From: Serilophus lunatus
Lineage: Eukaryota; Chordata; Aves; Passeriformes; Eurylaimidae
Direction of reading: 5' to 3'
NCBI GenBank assembly: GCA_013399895.1
Contig: VXBA01000138.1
Location: 455,297-519,296, forward strand
DNA length: 64,000 bases
The first letter of the stretch is position 1. Every line of letters starts with the position of its first letter. The notes under the pieces were generated by a model. That model was given only the letters and a program-made list of their open reading frames with translations, was not told where the DNA came from and ran no database searches. Positions 13,001-26,000 of this stretch are shown here, in pieces. The position numbers and the translations under genes were made by a program.

Positions 13001-16000
13001 AGCAAGGTTTAACTATTTTACAGTTGCATAGCTAAATAGGACAAATAAGACCATGAGCCTTTCTGCATGTGCACGATTCCCTGACCCTGATTTGAGGCCT
13101 TATGTTCATCAACAATAATGGACCAATCCAGCCAAAATTTGCTTCCACAGCTGCTGGCCTTAGGAAGTTCCCTGGGCCTCCTGGGCTCTGCAGCTGTGGA
13201 GTCTATTCCTTACTCTGAACGAAAGAACTTTCCCTCTCCTGTGACTGCAAATGCTGAATGAGACATCCTGTAACACCTTTTTCACTGGGACAATGCTGAC
13301 AGCTGAAGGCCATCCTTGGCATTTTAGTCTTTGCAGATAATGACAGATGGTGCATAACCATGAGCAAGGAACCCCTTAGTCCTAAAATAGGAGGAGAGAC
13401 TTTGGGAGAATTATTTTAAAAGCTCATTGCCCAAAGCTCTTGGGGCTGGTTCTGCTCCAGAGAGAGTACAAAGGAGAGATTTTAAGCAGCAGTTTAAAAA
13501 AGAAAAAACAAATCTGGCATATTAGAGTATTGCAACATCTTAGGCGAGCGTAGGCAGCACGTTTCTCCACATCCAGTAAGAGTAAAACCAGGAGAACTGC
13601 TGCATTAAATGTTTCTTACAGAGCCCTACCACACTTGCCTACTTTAAAGTTTTACTCTGCATTTAAATGTAAACCAGCAGTTGCAGTTTTCATTTGAATT
13701 TGCAACTTTCAAATATTGAAGGCCACTTACACTTTTGCAAATGAAACCTGATTATTTTGAGTGAATTTCAATTTGACCTTTCAATATTCTTGTTCAAACC
13801 TGAAACTCAAAGTGAAATTTAGGAATTGCAAAAGGACATTTTGACAAGATTGAAAGAAAAATTGAAAGAAAAAGACCAATTGAAAGAAAAAAATCACAAG
13901 AAGCTGCGCAAAATTTGCTGTAGCTCAAGCTCTATCTGTTTGTGCAGATTATCTTAGTCTCCTTCTCTTTGTTCTGTGACTGTGGCGGCTCTAGAGGTGG
14001 AGAAGCTTGTAGCTGTCGGGAGCATCTCTGCCAAAGAACTGCAATGTCTTTCCATTGTCAACTACTGTCCTTACGGGGACAGCAATTCATCCAAATCTTA
14101 GTTTGCCTTCAGATTCCATTCATGCATCAGTAAGGCAGGAACAGTTTGAGCTCTGTTGATAATGTGCAACCAAAGCTGAAGAGACAAGGTTTGAAGCCAA
14201 TTTGGGGCAGGGATGTTTTAGTAACTGAGCTGCAACAAATGGGTAATTATGAAGAGCTAGGTGGTGGGGGGAAACCAGATGAATTATGAGGTTTTATCTA
14301 ATTTCCACCCCTGCAGCACTTTTGGTTGGAAAACAGAAAGTAAAGGGGCCTTGTTACTGCATGAAATAAATAATACAAAACCAGAATGCTGTGGTGGCTT
14401 CTTGATCTGTAAAGCACACAATGCTGAAACCACCACATGCAAAAACAATCACATGAAGAGTGAGTGTAAGCTGAAAGGCTGGTGATACTCACTCTTTGCA
14501 CTGCACACAGCTCACAGTTCTCAGCACAGCTGACCTCTTGGGACTTAATAGGAAGTCCTGGCTCTGCTTGAGTCAATGGGAATTTTGCTGTGGACTTCAG
14601 GGAAGCTGGAACTTCACAGCATAGTCCTTGTTGTGCAATATATTGTTCCTGGCCCTTAAAACCTTGCAAAAATCTCATAATTGGGCAAATAGGCGTTTGT
14701 AGTGCTCTGGGTCTTCTGTCTAGCAAGAATGGAAAATTAAAGGGAACACATTTTCACTTAAGCTGGCTAGGCTCCTGGTGGGGACATACTGTCTTACTCA
14801 TGAAAATTAAATACATAGATGTAGAAGTAATATGACTGGAAGTGGTCTCATGTTGCTCATTCTGTTTATCTGTATACGCTGTCACCTTCTTTTGCCTGTG
14901 CTGTCACCTTAACTGCTTCAGTGCACACAGGCTTGGACAGTACTTAGAGGAAGGACTCCTGTCTTGTTTGATCTTTAGGCATTAAGGTCCACATCTTCAC
15001 TCCCATGTGAGCCTCATGTAGTAGTGATGGCTAATATTCAGCAAAGTTACTCAGATAATTTAAAGTCTGTTAAGTAAACTGGCATCTCTGATTGTAACAT
15101 TAGTAATAGGGAAATGCCATGTTCAGCAAGCAAATAAGGATTAATTTTTGGGCCCTGTTCATGGATGTCCCTATTGATGTGTCACCATCCCTAGGGAAGA
15201 TAAAATGATGTTTCTTTCTTGAGATTATCTTTTAGTCAGCTTTAAACGTGGAGTCCCCTAAGGCTGCCAATATTTTTACAGAAGTTTTTATTCTCTTCAT
15301 TTGTTGAGTTCTTCCTGCTAGGTAAGCTAAAAATTTAGTTTCACTGTTTGTAAAAGGTCTGGCTGTTTTCAGTAGATAATTTTTGGGAGAAGTCAGATTT
15401 AATTTATTGACTACTTAAAAGCTGTTCATTCATAATGGAAATGGAGGGGGTTCCTTGAGTCTCTTTCCCTTTTTATCTCTTTAAGCAAGGATTAGGTACA
15501 AGGATGAAATCTAGAGTCCTTTGAAGAACCTAAAAATTGGAAAGCAACATACTGTATCTTTCTCACTTAAGTAAGTCTACCTAAATAAATGTACAAAATG
15601 AAGTGGCAAAAAGCTGGCAATAAAATGGTATGAAGCCTGCGATATGTATTTCTTGTGTATTGTGTTGGTAGTGGTCCCAAAAGAGATCCCTGTGTTCTTT
15701 TATGCCAAAACTGTAGATAAGTGGAAACGTGGGACTACAATCACAGCATTAGTACCTTCCAGTGATCAGTTTTTGTGGTGGGAAAGGCCTTGCTGAGGAA
15801 AGAAATTGCACTTTAACAAGAGTTTGAAAAATCACTTCAGCAAAACTCAGCATTCATAAGGGGATGTCCCAAGGTGAATTGATCTTACAAGGTCCATGTC
15901 AGGAAATATAAAGGTATTATTTTCTCCTATTTTGACCCATAGCTGTTTTCTATAGAAGCTCCAAAAAAGTTTAACATCTCTAGAAGAAGCAGCTGGAATC

Positions 16001-17099
16001 TTGATTATAGAGACAAGTTTGCTACACTAATCAATAGATATGCAAATTAAGATGCCACATCAAGGTTTTCTTTCAGGAAAAAAACCCCAACAATGTGAGG
16101 TTTATTTCTTTGGTGGCTCATCTGGAGAAACCCTCTGATGACTGTATTGTGCTCACAAGTATGACACAAGATCAGCAGGCTGTTGCTAGTAGTGTGGGAT
16201 TTAGGACATTAAGACAGAAAAGCAGACAGGAGAAGAACTGATTGCCAAGGATGTGTGAGTTGGGGTAGGATTTGCTTTGTCAGTGTTGTAACCAGCCTGT
16301 GAGTGCTCCATCTGAAGTCTGCAAAGTGGGCGCCTAACATAGCTGCCCACAGGCTGTGGGTTTAATGCCAGCTGTGGTTGGTTCCATTTTTTTTAGTATA
16401 GCTGAATAAGGGAAATTATACTTAAGCTTGTTTTAGTTGGGTATATGACACATCAAAAAAATTGCCCACTTATTTTCCCTGCCTTGCTTTCTGCAAAAGT
16501 CTACATAGCTTTGGTTGCCTCGTAAATCCAAAGAGATTACAATGTATTTATTTATTATTATCTTGGCAGACATAAAATTCCCTCAACAAAGAAGAAACCA
16601 AAACAAATCTTTGATTTTGGGAGAAAAATCCTTCAGCCCCCTTCTTTCTTTCACCCACAGGCTCCTTCTGGGGGCTGTGACTTTATCTTATGCTTCAGCA
16701 GGAAACATACTTTGGCTGAGATTGAACTCTGTAGTGTGTGTGGATCTTACAGGTATACTGTCAAATGGAGTTTGTATTGGACACGAAGTGCTTCATTTGA
16801 GTGTACCCTGTAAAATGATCTTTGTGGTTTTCAATATATGACTAGTTAGTTATGTTTTGTTATTATACAATTTCAAATAATATAGAAGTTCAAGGGAAGA
16901 AATACTTTCTGTGCTGTGTAAGGGGAATGTGGGGCCATGTTCATTTCAGGAGAGAGCTGAATAAATTGTTGAGAAGCATGATAAAATAGGAATTCTGTGT
17001 GGGTGGATAAATGGAGTACGGAAATATATTCCTTAATTTCTAAGGGACATTTCCTATGTATTGATGAAGGGGCTGAGTTCTGTTCAATGTCATGGGTGG
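13001..17099. other. gene-free stretch
   Basis: No gene or transposon is recognised. Around 13680-13895 the sequence is unusually rich in TTTGAA/TTTCAA words and ends in three loose copies of ATTGAAAGAAAAA (13849-13892), which looks like a minor slippage expansion. A few CpGs cluster near 13543-13562. Open frames up to 142 codons (14298-14726, minus strand) carry no recognisable domain. Confidence 0.6.
13849..13892. repeat. imperfect tandem repeat, ATTGAAAGAAAA unit
   Basis: Three copies of a 12-13 base A-rich unit occur. Two are directly adjacent (13849-13860 and 13861-13872) and the third follows after a six-base interruption. The copies are nearly identical, which suggests local replication slippage. 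Confidence 0.75.
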
Positions 17100-17335
17100 T
17101 GTAATTGGAGATCATTTAATGAATTAGCTGTATTAGGTGTTCCACCCAATCATGCTTCGCAGTGAAAATCCCGGTGTCAGAGCAGATATTCACTTAATGA
17201 AGAACCAACAGAGGCTGTTTCTTATAAGGTTGCGTATAAACCCTTCCAAATGTTTGAAATCGACAGGTTAAGGATGTCTTGTGCTGCATTATTGTTGCAT
17301 ATCTACCTTTCATGCACTGATGAAATCCCTTTCAC
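17100..17335. other. possible conserved non-coding patch
   Basis: A repeat-free stretch of about 230 bases retains several CpGs (TTCGC, CCCGG, TTGCGTA, ATCGAC) and has homeodomain-like TTTAATGAATTA and CACTTAATGAA words. This texture differs from the flanks and resembles conserved non-coding DNA. No coding potential is evident. The call is inference from composition and would stand or fall on a cross-species alignment. Confidence 0.3.
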
Positions 17336-17984
17336 AAGACATTCTTATTTTTGACTTCCACATCTTCTGTGGAAACAAATTCTTTCATTTGTTTGTTTCA
17401 TCTCATTTTACGTGGTACTCCTGCTTTATTCTTTGGTTCTGAAAGATAATGACTAGTCATTCCCTATATTTCCTTTTGAGTTATCTCTTCTCAAGTAAAA
17501 TGTTATTTTTTTCTCATTGTGCAGAACCTTTGTCATATCTGTCATCTTTCTAGAAAGATTTAAATTAAATAAATTATCTAGTGTTAAAAAGTACAGAAAC
17601 CACTCTGTGTATTACACTCCATCTTCCACTCCATTGGCAGAAAAGCAGTGAGTGGGTATCATGTGCTTTTCAAGGCTTAAGAACAATATTAAAGACAAGG
17701 TATAAATAAAGATTGAGCTTAAGGAAAACTCCTGACATTGTGAGATATGCTTGCCAAAGTTAGATCATGGCCTTGTGAACCAGTTTTCAAAACAATAGTG
17801 TGTCTAGAGAAAGTATATCTGTTCTAGATGTTTTGCAGCAAAACATTTGCTAGCGATCCACAGGGAACTCCCAGCATTAGGCTACAGGAGTCGGGGGTTG
17901 TACAGGCACTGTGAGTAAGGAAGTGCCCAAAAGAGAAGAGTGGGTGCTGTTGAGGGAGGATGCTCTGGGCAAGAAAGTTACATA
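17336..17984. other. gene-free stretch before a CR1 copy
   Basis: Nothing is recognised. The last part (about 17860-17984) may be more of the adjoining CR1 copy, too diverged to align by eye. Confidence 0.5.
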
Positions 17985-18790
17985 TGAAGTTCCTTGGTGG
18001 TCAGTCACAGTACTGGATATGTTCTATATTATTATTAATGACTTTGGCAGAAAAAGATAATATTGAGGAAATCTGCTGATGGTATACAATTGGGATCCCT
18101 TGCTGATGCAGAAGGGGCAGGATTTACTTACAGGAAGAAATGGATGACCTCAAGGTTTGGAGTAATAGGAACAGGCTGGAAGCTAATGGAATGAAGTGCA
18201 AGATTATGCACTTTGGGATCACTGACAATTTCTGATATAAACTGGAGCTTATTGTTTAGAAACAATGGAGGAAGGGACAGATCTGACTGTTAGAGTATCA
18301 CTGGATAGCAAGTAGCCAGAAATATGTTCCAGGCACAAAGGGCAAATGGAATTTGAGATTTCAACTTTCCCAGTTGACATAAGGAAGTATTTTTGCCTGA
18401 CAAGTCATGATAAAGCTGTACCTGAATACCATGTACAATTCCTAATTTCCTTGATGAAAAAAGGGGAACTCAAGCTGCAACAAGTCCACAGAAGAGTTAC
18501 TGGGATCATGGGAATGATAAGCTTATCTGTGAGAAGAAACTAATTGGCAATAGTTTATTTAGCCTAGCAAAATGAAATTTGAGATGGGACTTATTAATAT
18601 ATCCATGGGAGAAAATACCAGAAAAGCAGTGCTATTTAAAAGGCAGCAATTAAAGACAAACAAATCAATGTAAACTGGTATTGAGGAAATTTGAGCTGCA
18701 GTTTAAGTTTCTAAAAGAGCCAGGTTCTGGAACAAGCATAGTGTAATGGAATAAGAACAACTAACTAGTGTTACTACAGGGCTGTTAGAT
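17985..18790 (+). mobile_element. CR1-type LINE copy, plus strand, decayed
   Basis: The sequence follows the 3' half of a CR1-type reverse-transcriptase gene in sense orientation. Recognisable landmarks in order are the block at 18010-18052 (family: 'AGTACTGGGCCCAGTCCTGTTCAATATTTTCATTAATGACCTGG'), GAAATCTGCTGATGGTA at 18068 (family: 'AAATTTGCAGATGACACCAAG'), and TGAAGTGCAAGATTATGCACT at about 18193 (family: 'AAGTGCAAGGTCCTGCACCTGGG'). The block CTGAATACCATGTACAATTCC (18422) corresponds to 'GAATACCGTGTTCAGTTTTGG', and CAAGTCCACAGAAGAGTTACTGGG (18481) to 'CGTGTCCAGAGAAGGGCAAC'. TATTTAGCCTAGCAAAATGA (18557) corresponds to 'TGTTTAGTCTGGAGAAAAGGAGG'. Stops and indels break the frame throughout, so it encodes nothing functional. 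The divergence is high, suggesting an old CR1 subfamily. Both ends are approximate, and the canonical 3' terminal repeat is not clear. Confidence 0.8.
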
Positions 18791-21700
18791 GAATAGTGCG
18801 TTTTTCTGTGGATGAAGCCAATGGCATGACCAAAAACTCTTATGGAGAAGTTTCATAATTTTTGTCTTGATCCTAATTTACTCCTTTTTGAGTCCTTGGA
18901 TGGCCGTGTTTTAAGGAGTGTGAAGAAATTGCATGAGATTTTATTTTTGATTCTGTGGTTAGATAGATAATGCCATAACGTATTTTCACTGTAGTAGCTC
19001 AAACCTTTATGTTACAGAGAAAACTGCTGTTCTGGAAGACCACAAAATTAACAAGTGCTTATAGTTTTGGAAGTAAAGGCATTTAGGGTTCCCTAAAGGT
19101 AATCTGTCATTACTCCACTGACGGACTATCAAATCAGTGTACAAAGCTAGAAGCTGCTTTATAGTGCCATCATGTATTTCAAATTTCATGGCTATAATTT
19201 ATCTTTTTTATAACATTAATTTTCCCACCAATTAATAGTACAAATGATGTACTTATTCTACTTACTGCATCTAGATGGACCAGATGTTTTTACTTCCCAA
19301 TAAAGAAAATATTTCACATTCCCAGAGTAACTTGTGTTTACAACTTGCTAAAAACACCTTTGCTAAAGGCCCTTGTTTTCTGCTTCCATCTCTGGGTACC
19401 CAAGAAGGGACAGTATTGTGAAACCAGAATGATTTTCTTCTCATGAAATAAAACCCTCAACTTACACACAGACAAAATCTCGTTGATAAAATTGCCAACA
19501 TACTCGTGGTCTAATCAGAATGACATAGTATTCAATGAAGAATCCTTCATAAGTATTTCCCATTCATAACAATAGAATGCAGCAATGCATGAAAATAAAT
19601 ATGCTGTGTGGAAATTTATATAGATGTCAATCAGTTTTATGTTCTCTGGTCAAGATAAGTTGTACCTTTGAAATCCTCTAAAAGCTGCTGTGATTGTTCT
19701 ATTCCAGAAGAAAAGCAACTGCCTCTCTGGCAGGATTAAGCCCATGACAGTTTTCTCCTTGCTTTTTTTTTTCCTCTTGATGTGTGTGTCACCATAGGTT
19801 TGTATACATAAGATTTTTAAAGCCCAGCAATGCCAAAACTCCTCCTTTTAGCCAGATGTTTCATTTTAAAAACATCTTTTTCAGTGAAAGTGAAGTAGAT
19901 TCAGACTTTGAAAAGTGGATTGCTGTAAAATAAGTATCTCAGAGTAGATGCAATTGAAATTTAAGTTGTTGTAACTGAAACAAAAAAAATAATTACACCA
20001 ATAGGCTTTTAAATGATTATTTGTGTGCTAATTTTGTAAAATTATTTTTCATATGCTAACTTTTGTGCAGCTGTGTTTGTAATATATCCTGAAAAATTCA
20101 AAATGCATTACTTTAGATGGTATGCTCCTTGTGGTTTTAGGGGAACCTCCCTTGAAAGAAGGGCTTTTGTACAAGGATGCACCCTGCTGGTTTTACCTGT
20201 GTGGAGTAATCAGCCCCTTCCTTCTCTGGCTTACTATGCAATTTAAAAAATAAAAAAAAAAAAAAAGAAAATAATCCCATCTTTTCCTCATGATTGGTAC
20301 CGAAGTCTGTGACTGAATTTCCTGGATGAAAATTTCTCTCTGACTTAAGAAACTGACCCTACTCTTAACTTCAATAAAACTGTTTTAATTCAAAAGCTCC
20401 TAACTCTAACCCATAACATTCTGAGTTAACAGAATAAGCTCAAAAGGGAGGCTTACTTGAGTCTTTCTTTTTTGTGGGTGTTTTGCTTGGGGTTTTTTTC
20501 CCCTATCTCATTTTTGATCTTGTCAAATAGAGTCGCTAAACAAGTCATCCTTTTCTAAGCTTCAGCTTCTTGTTCTCTCCCACTCTATTCCTCTTTTTCT
20601 CACCAGTCCCAAACTTCTGATGCCTACAGATTGTAACAGTTTGTATTTTTCTACTTTTCCTCATTTTCTCGTATTTTCTTTCTTTCTTTCCTTAGCTTTC
20701 TCTCCTGACACAGGTGATGTTCTCTCTAATTTTGGAATGGTTTTACAAAAGAATGTAAGGAAACATAGATTTATCTTCAATTTGGCAGCTGCTGTTGTTC
20801 TTCACATGCTGACGGACAGGCAGGTACAAAAATGAGGTGCAAATGAAAGGGAGCCTGCAGCCCATAAGGTGTGCTGTGCAACTGCCTTTGTCACTCCTCA
20901 GGCTCTGCCGTAAGAGGAACTTCATGATACAGTTTCAGGCAGAGAAGAGAAGGCCAAGTTAACTCAGTTCTTGTGTGTAAAAGCACCCTCAGAAGTAGCT
21001 CCCATGGAATGACACACATATGAGAGATATATATCAGGTATGTCCTAACTTTTGGGTAATGTCCTGGTAGCCTGTGGGGAATGCAGATAACATTCAGCTT
21101 GACTGATGTCGTAATCTGCCTCTGGTCAGCCAACTGATTGTAACAATGCAGAGAGAACCATCTCTTGGTGAGTGCTGACACAGGGTCAGCATCCTGGAAG
21201 ATTTGAGGCTAGAAGAAAGCAGAGTCTCTGTGGCTGTGTAGTGGGGCCATGGACAAAGCTAGCTGTTCCACTGGAAGGGAGTAGCAAACCTAGCTGTGAT
21301 TTTTGGTTTTGCTTAAGAAAAGGAGACACACACACACATACATAAAAGTAATAGAGGCAGAATGGAAAAGGCTACCTATAGTTTTGACTTGTTTCATTTT
21401 TTTAAAGATAGTGCTGTGTGTGTTCTGCAGCTGTGCCTTGCACTGATGAACCGATGCGGGCAGCTTCTCTGTCCTGTCTGCTTTAAGTTTCAGGTATCAT
21501 CTCCTTTGCTGATGTATGCATCATTCCTTCCTTCTCCCATGTCTTGTTTGTCTTCAAAGTCACAGATAAATTGACTGTGCATCACTAAACAGGTCTGGAA
21601 AGCAGAAAAGAAAAGAGCATATTCTGCCTCTTTACAGAAAAAATGAATGGAAATAAAAAAAAAGAAAATAAAAAATCAGAAACAAAAATATAGTTTTTCT

Positions 21701-22879
21701 CTATTACTTGGAGTTTAGGAATAACTCATATCACATTTTCACCACTAATAAATTCTGGTAGCACTTCAAAATCGAGACCACATATCCCATGCATCCCCAG
21801 GGCATTTCCCATGAGCACGAAGGAAGAGCTCGGAGGTTCTGAGAAGGCCTTGTCCCTAGGCAAATGTTTGGCAGAAGTAGGACTCTTCAATCTTGCCTAT
21901 TTGTTCTGCAATAAGTGTAAGATAATGCCCTTTGCTGAGTTCATAAAATTAAGATGAAGTGAGTTAAACCTTAAAAATTCCCTGCTACTTTTCCAACTCT
22001 CTTACTCCGTTGCCCTGTATGTGTTTCACTCCAAGCTATTGTTAGTCTTTACTGCACCCTCTCTTGCAGTGTGAGGTTGGAGGGACAACCGGTAGAGACT
22101 ATTTTCTGATTCTGTGTTCTAGGTGCTGAAACATGGGGCTGCTTGTATATATACTGGTTGAAAACCTTGATGTTCTGGTGGCAGGTGAGTGCATACAAAC
22201 ACATTTTTGCTATGCTTAGTCTGGAGGTAAGAGTAGTGTTGCAAATCAGCTGGAATTAAGTTCTCTCTGATTTAGTTATGTGGGCTGTGTGACCTGATAC
22301 AGAGCTATCATCTGCAAAAAGACATAGATTATTAATGGTAATATACTTCCTTTGTTCTCTTTCTGTTACTGCCAAAACATTATTTATATCAGTAAGTCTA
22401 TGTGGCAGTGGGTCTCACAAATTCTCTGAAGAAATGTTTTCTTTTTTTAGTTGTAAACTTACCTAAATGAAACTAGGCTCTAAATGTGTGTATATAACTC
22501 TTGACCTTGCATTCTGAGAAGTGGAGCAGGTCCTCTTTTTTCTTTAAAAGATCTTCATTTGATTAAGAAGTTTTCATTGCCTAAGTTCTGCTAGTCACAT
22601 CACATGTTGCAAAAATAAACACACCCGCTGATGAATGAAGGACAAGTTACAAGGCTAGAGGCAGGAGTTGTCACCTACATCTGTACAGGAAAATTAAGAT
22701 TTATTCTTGCTTTGGTTTTGTATGCAGTATGCTTTTGCAGCCAAGTTGAACTTCTTCATTTAAACACGTAAACTGTGTATATGCATAAATTTAAGTAGAA
22801 GGATAATCCCATTACTTAATTTGTAAGAGTTAATTTGTAGAACTTTGCTGAGTCAAAGCTTTAATCACATACATTTTTA
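18791..22879. other. gene-free stretch with A-rich and pyrimidine-rich tracts
   Basis: No gene or transposon is recognised. An A-rich run lies at 20245-20270. A pyrimidine-rich segment runs from about 20460 to 20710 and includes TTTC repeats (20674-20690) ending in a splice-acceptor-like CACAG, with no supporting exon. A short CA run sits near 21327-21337. Open frames remain below 100 codons and show no family motif. Confidence 0.6.
20245..20270. repeat. A-rich run
   Basis: Six A residues, a T, then fifteen A residues and a G are followed by further A-rich sequence. The tract could be a simple A run or a decayed retrotransposon tail, but the sequence on its left matches no family I know. Confidence 0.8.
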
Positions 22880-23070
22880 AAAATCCTGCAACACTTCAAA
22901 TAATGATCCAGGCACAGGACTGACAGATGTCTAACACTTCAAATTAGGGTAAACATCATTATTCTTCCTTTACACCTGAGAAAATGGAGACATGTAGAAG
23001 TTAAGTGCTTGCAAGAGTATTAGAACTAAAGAAACTTACAGAAGTCTTGTTACTTCATCCTCTGAATCCA
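22880..23070 (-). mobile_element. MIR-like SINE fragment, minus strand
   Basis: Read on the plus strand, this stretch follows the reverse complement of a MIR-type SINE. 'TGATCCAGGCACAGGAC' (22904) mirrors the family's 'GTGCCTGGCACA' tail. 'ATTATTCTTCCTTTACACCTGAGAAAATGGAGAC' mirrors 'ATTATCCCCATTTTACAGATGAGGAAACTGAGGC', and 'AGAAGTTAAGTGCTTGCAAGAG' mirrors 'AGAGGTTAAGTAACTTGCCCAAGG'. The order and spacing of the blocks are right, but divergence is high, as expected for a family that ceased activity long ago. It has no coding capacity. Ends are approximate. Confidence 0.55.
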
Positions 23071-26000
23071 GCCCAGAGCCATAGCTACAGGCCCAGACAG
23101 CTTCAAAATTCTGGTTAAATGTGCTTTCATATTTTACATAATTCTCACTCAGTCAAATTAGATAGAAAAATTAGAGGCTCTGTCATAAGCCTCATGTCTT
23201 GAAGCTCGTGGAAGTCTTGTCTTGAGTTTGCTGGAGGTAAAAATGAACCTCCACTTACCGGAAGTTATCTGCCACTTATTGTGTTTTCCTTGTTTCAGAT
23301 GTGCTCTATTTCCCAAACCTATTTCTGTGAACCAATAAAAAAGAAATATTTATACTATTTAACAGTTTGATTAGGGGAAGGTTAATGTGGAGGGGTGTAA
23401 TTTATTTTGTACTGCCTCCTTTTAGTCAAAGTTGTTGATTCTTTCTGTGATTATCTGGAAGCATCAGTGTTTCTTTTGTTTATGGTTTGTTTAAATATTT
23501 GGAAGGAAAAAACAGACTAACAATGAAAACAGAAATGTAGTTTTCTTAATAACGTGGCTAACTTAACAAAAGCAGTCTACTAATGGAAACAAAAAATATA
23601 AAAATGTTTGTTGGACCTACATGTATTTGAATCATTCAGTTGAAAGATTGGAAGGCCAGGCTTGTGTTCTACTTGAAACACAGGAGTGACAGAAAATGAT
23701 TGCACTTCATTTAGGTATTTCTTCAAGTTACCTAAAGGCGTAATATTTGCAACCCCTACTTAAATACCTGATGAAATTAATTTAATTGTAAGGAAGCTAT
23801 TTCATATTGTTACAGCACTGTATGTCTTCACATTTGACAAGTGCCAGCATTTAACCTTTTAATTGAAAATTACTTTGGGGATTCTGCCAGAAACTGCAGA
23901 CTGAAAACACTAACCCCCGTTCCTGTGTCATGTAATACAATAGGTACAAAGTCAGAGGTCCCTGACAGGCACACTCTGGGGCCGTGGGGGTGGGAAGTTC
24001 CATGCTCTTCCAGAATTAAATTTCTTCTGCAATAAAAGCTGATCATACAGTTTAAGGATTGCTTCAGTATTTTTCTGTGCAGATACTGGTAAGAAGATAA
24101 ATAGATTATTCCCTCTTACAGAAGGGCTTTTACTTGGTATTGTTTAAAGCAGGAACAGTGCTTCAAGGGGATGAAAAGTGTATTATTTTTCATGTCTGGA
24201 TTTTTTAATATGTGGATTTGTATACAGGATGGTGGTGGGAAGGGAGTCAGGGAGAAGTATTCTTTACATCATCCAAAATAATTGTTGTAAGCTGCAAGAA
24301 GGTATAGGGTTAGTGAAAATATCCATTAGTACTGGCCCTGTGCAGCTCAGGTCATGCAGCCACAGTGGTTCCTAAGAGTGGATGCGTGCAGCTCCAGTCC
24401 ATGCCACTAGGACTGTGTAGGATTTTTGGTCAAAAGCTGCTCAGTGGAATTGTTTTGTCTGTAAATGTGTCTGTGTCTTCAGCAGTAGTTCCTAAAGCTG
24501 GACTGAAATTGGCAATGATTCTTGTCACTTCTAATGTTGTTTGGAGTTGGGTACCTAGAAGCTGATACAAACAAGATGTGTTTGCAGAGCACGTGAGTGT
24601 TTTGGCTGTTCTGAACATTGCAGCTGAAAGAAAGTGGAAGTTAAAGAGTCCATGAAGTAGGAATTTTTACTTTGACAGTGCAATTCATGGAGAGGTATCA
24701 TGAAGACCCACTGCCAGTTTGAGGCTTTTGTGCTGCAGGTAGAACTAGATTTTGCTGCCTTGAGGAGTAGGAGGACAGGACCTGGGCCATATCTGAGCTA
24801 GAAATGGGAAGCTAAGGTTGATCTGAGGAAAGGAGAACTCATGAAACAGGTTTACTCTGGATCTTTGAAGGTGGTGAAAGCTGATGCTTCTTTCAAACTT
24901 CGTCCTGTCCTTGGAGGAAGTGAAAGGAGAAGGAACAAGGCTAGTTTACCATAGAGTTACAGTTGTTCTGCCTTCATTGCATTTAGGTGAAATGAGTGAA
25001 TGGATTCAAAATTTAATGGCAGATGAAAACAAGGATAGAGCATGTGATAGTGTAAGCTTCCTCCCCCTAGGAGACCAGCTTCAACTGAAGAGAAGTTATT
25101 TTAACGCTGTGTTGTTAAAATTTAGATTGTGAAGCTTAAAACCCTGTGTTATTTTGAGCTCTTTCATATACAGCTCAATTTATGAGACCACAGGCATGAG
25201 TGCTGAAAAAGCTTTTGTATAAAAATGTGAGCCATGGTTTGGTCAAAACAGAATGCTTACAAACTGATCTCATGTAAATTCTTTTGAAGAGATGTGCAGT
25301 GATATAAACCCTTTCCAGAAGGGAGACTCAAGAAAAGTGAGGAATTGTAGGTACCTTGTTCTGTGGCATTCTGCATCTTTAGGTGACTTGTATTGGTAAC
25401 TCCTCTTTCTATGGCCAAATTTTACAGAGTTGCATAGCTGCTGGGTGGTTATATATAAAGGCTGGAGTTTTGGTTTCAAAATACAGTCAAATCCAGTATG
25501 GTATTTAAGTGAAAATGTAAAATATTAAAGAAAACAAGTCTTGTCAAGTAAGGAAGAACTTAGTCTGTTATTAAACAGAATGTGAGTAAATACCTTCAGG
25601 ATGGGAAGTAATAAAAGGCATTTGTAAAAGTAAGGTTTAAACTGTGGTTATAGGAATGGGAGGAACACACAAAACTTGGCTCTGCGTGCACTGAGCCACT
25701 GAGTATGCACTGTGGAAATACATGTGACAAACTAAAGGAACACAGAGCCTCTGGAATTAGATCTGAAAATAAACTGTAGTTAGTTATTGTTGCTTGCAGA
25801 GGCCTGGTTTGTCATGTCACATGAAGATAAAATTTTCTGAAAGGATCTGCTAATATAAACATCTTGTTGTTCAAATAACTTTCATTAATGCTGCATCCTC
25901 AGTCGTATCAGTCATGTGAGGTAGCAGAATTACGCCACAAGCTAGTGCTATTCAGCTTCTCTTTTCAAATCTGTGTGTTTTATCTTGTGGCCAAAATGAA

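Noticed and set aside
20674..20712. TTTC-rich tract ending in CACAG as a splice acceptor
   Set aside because: No open, conserved-looking exon or donor site follows.
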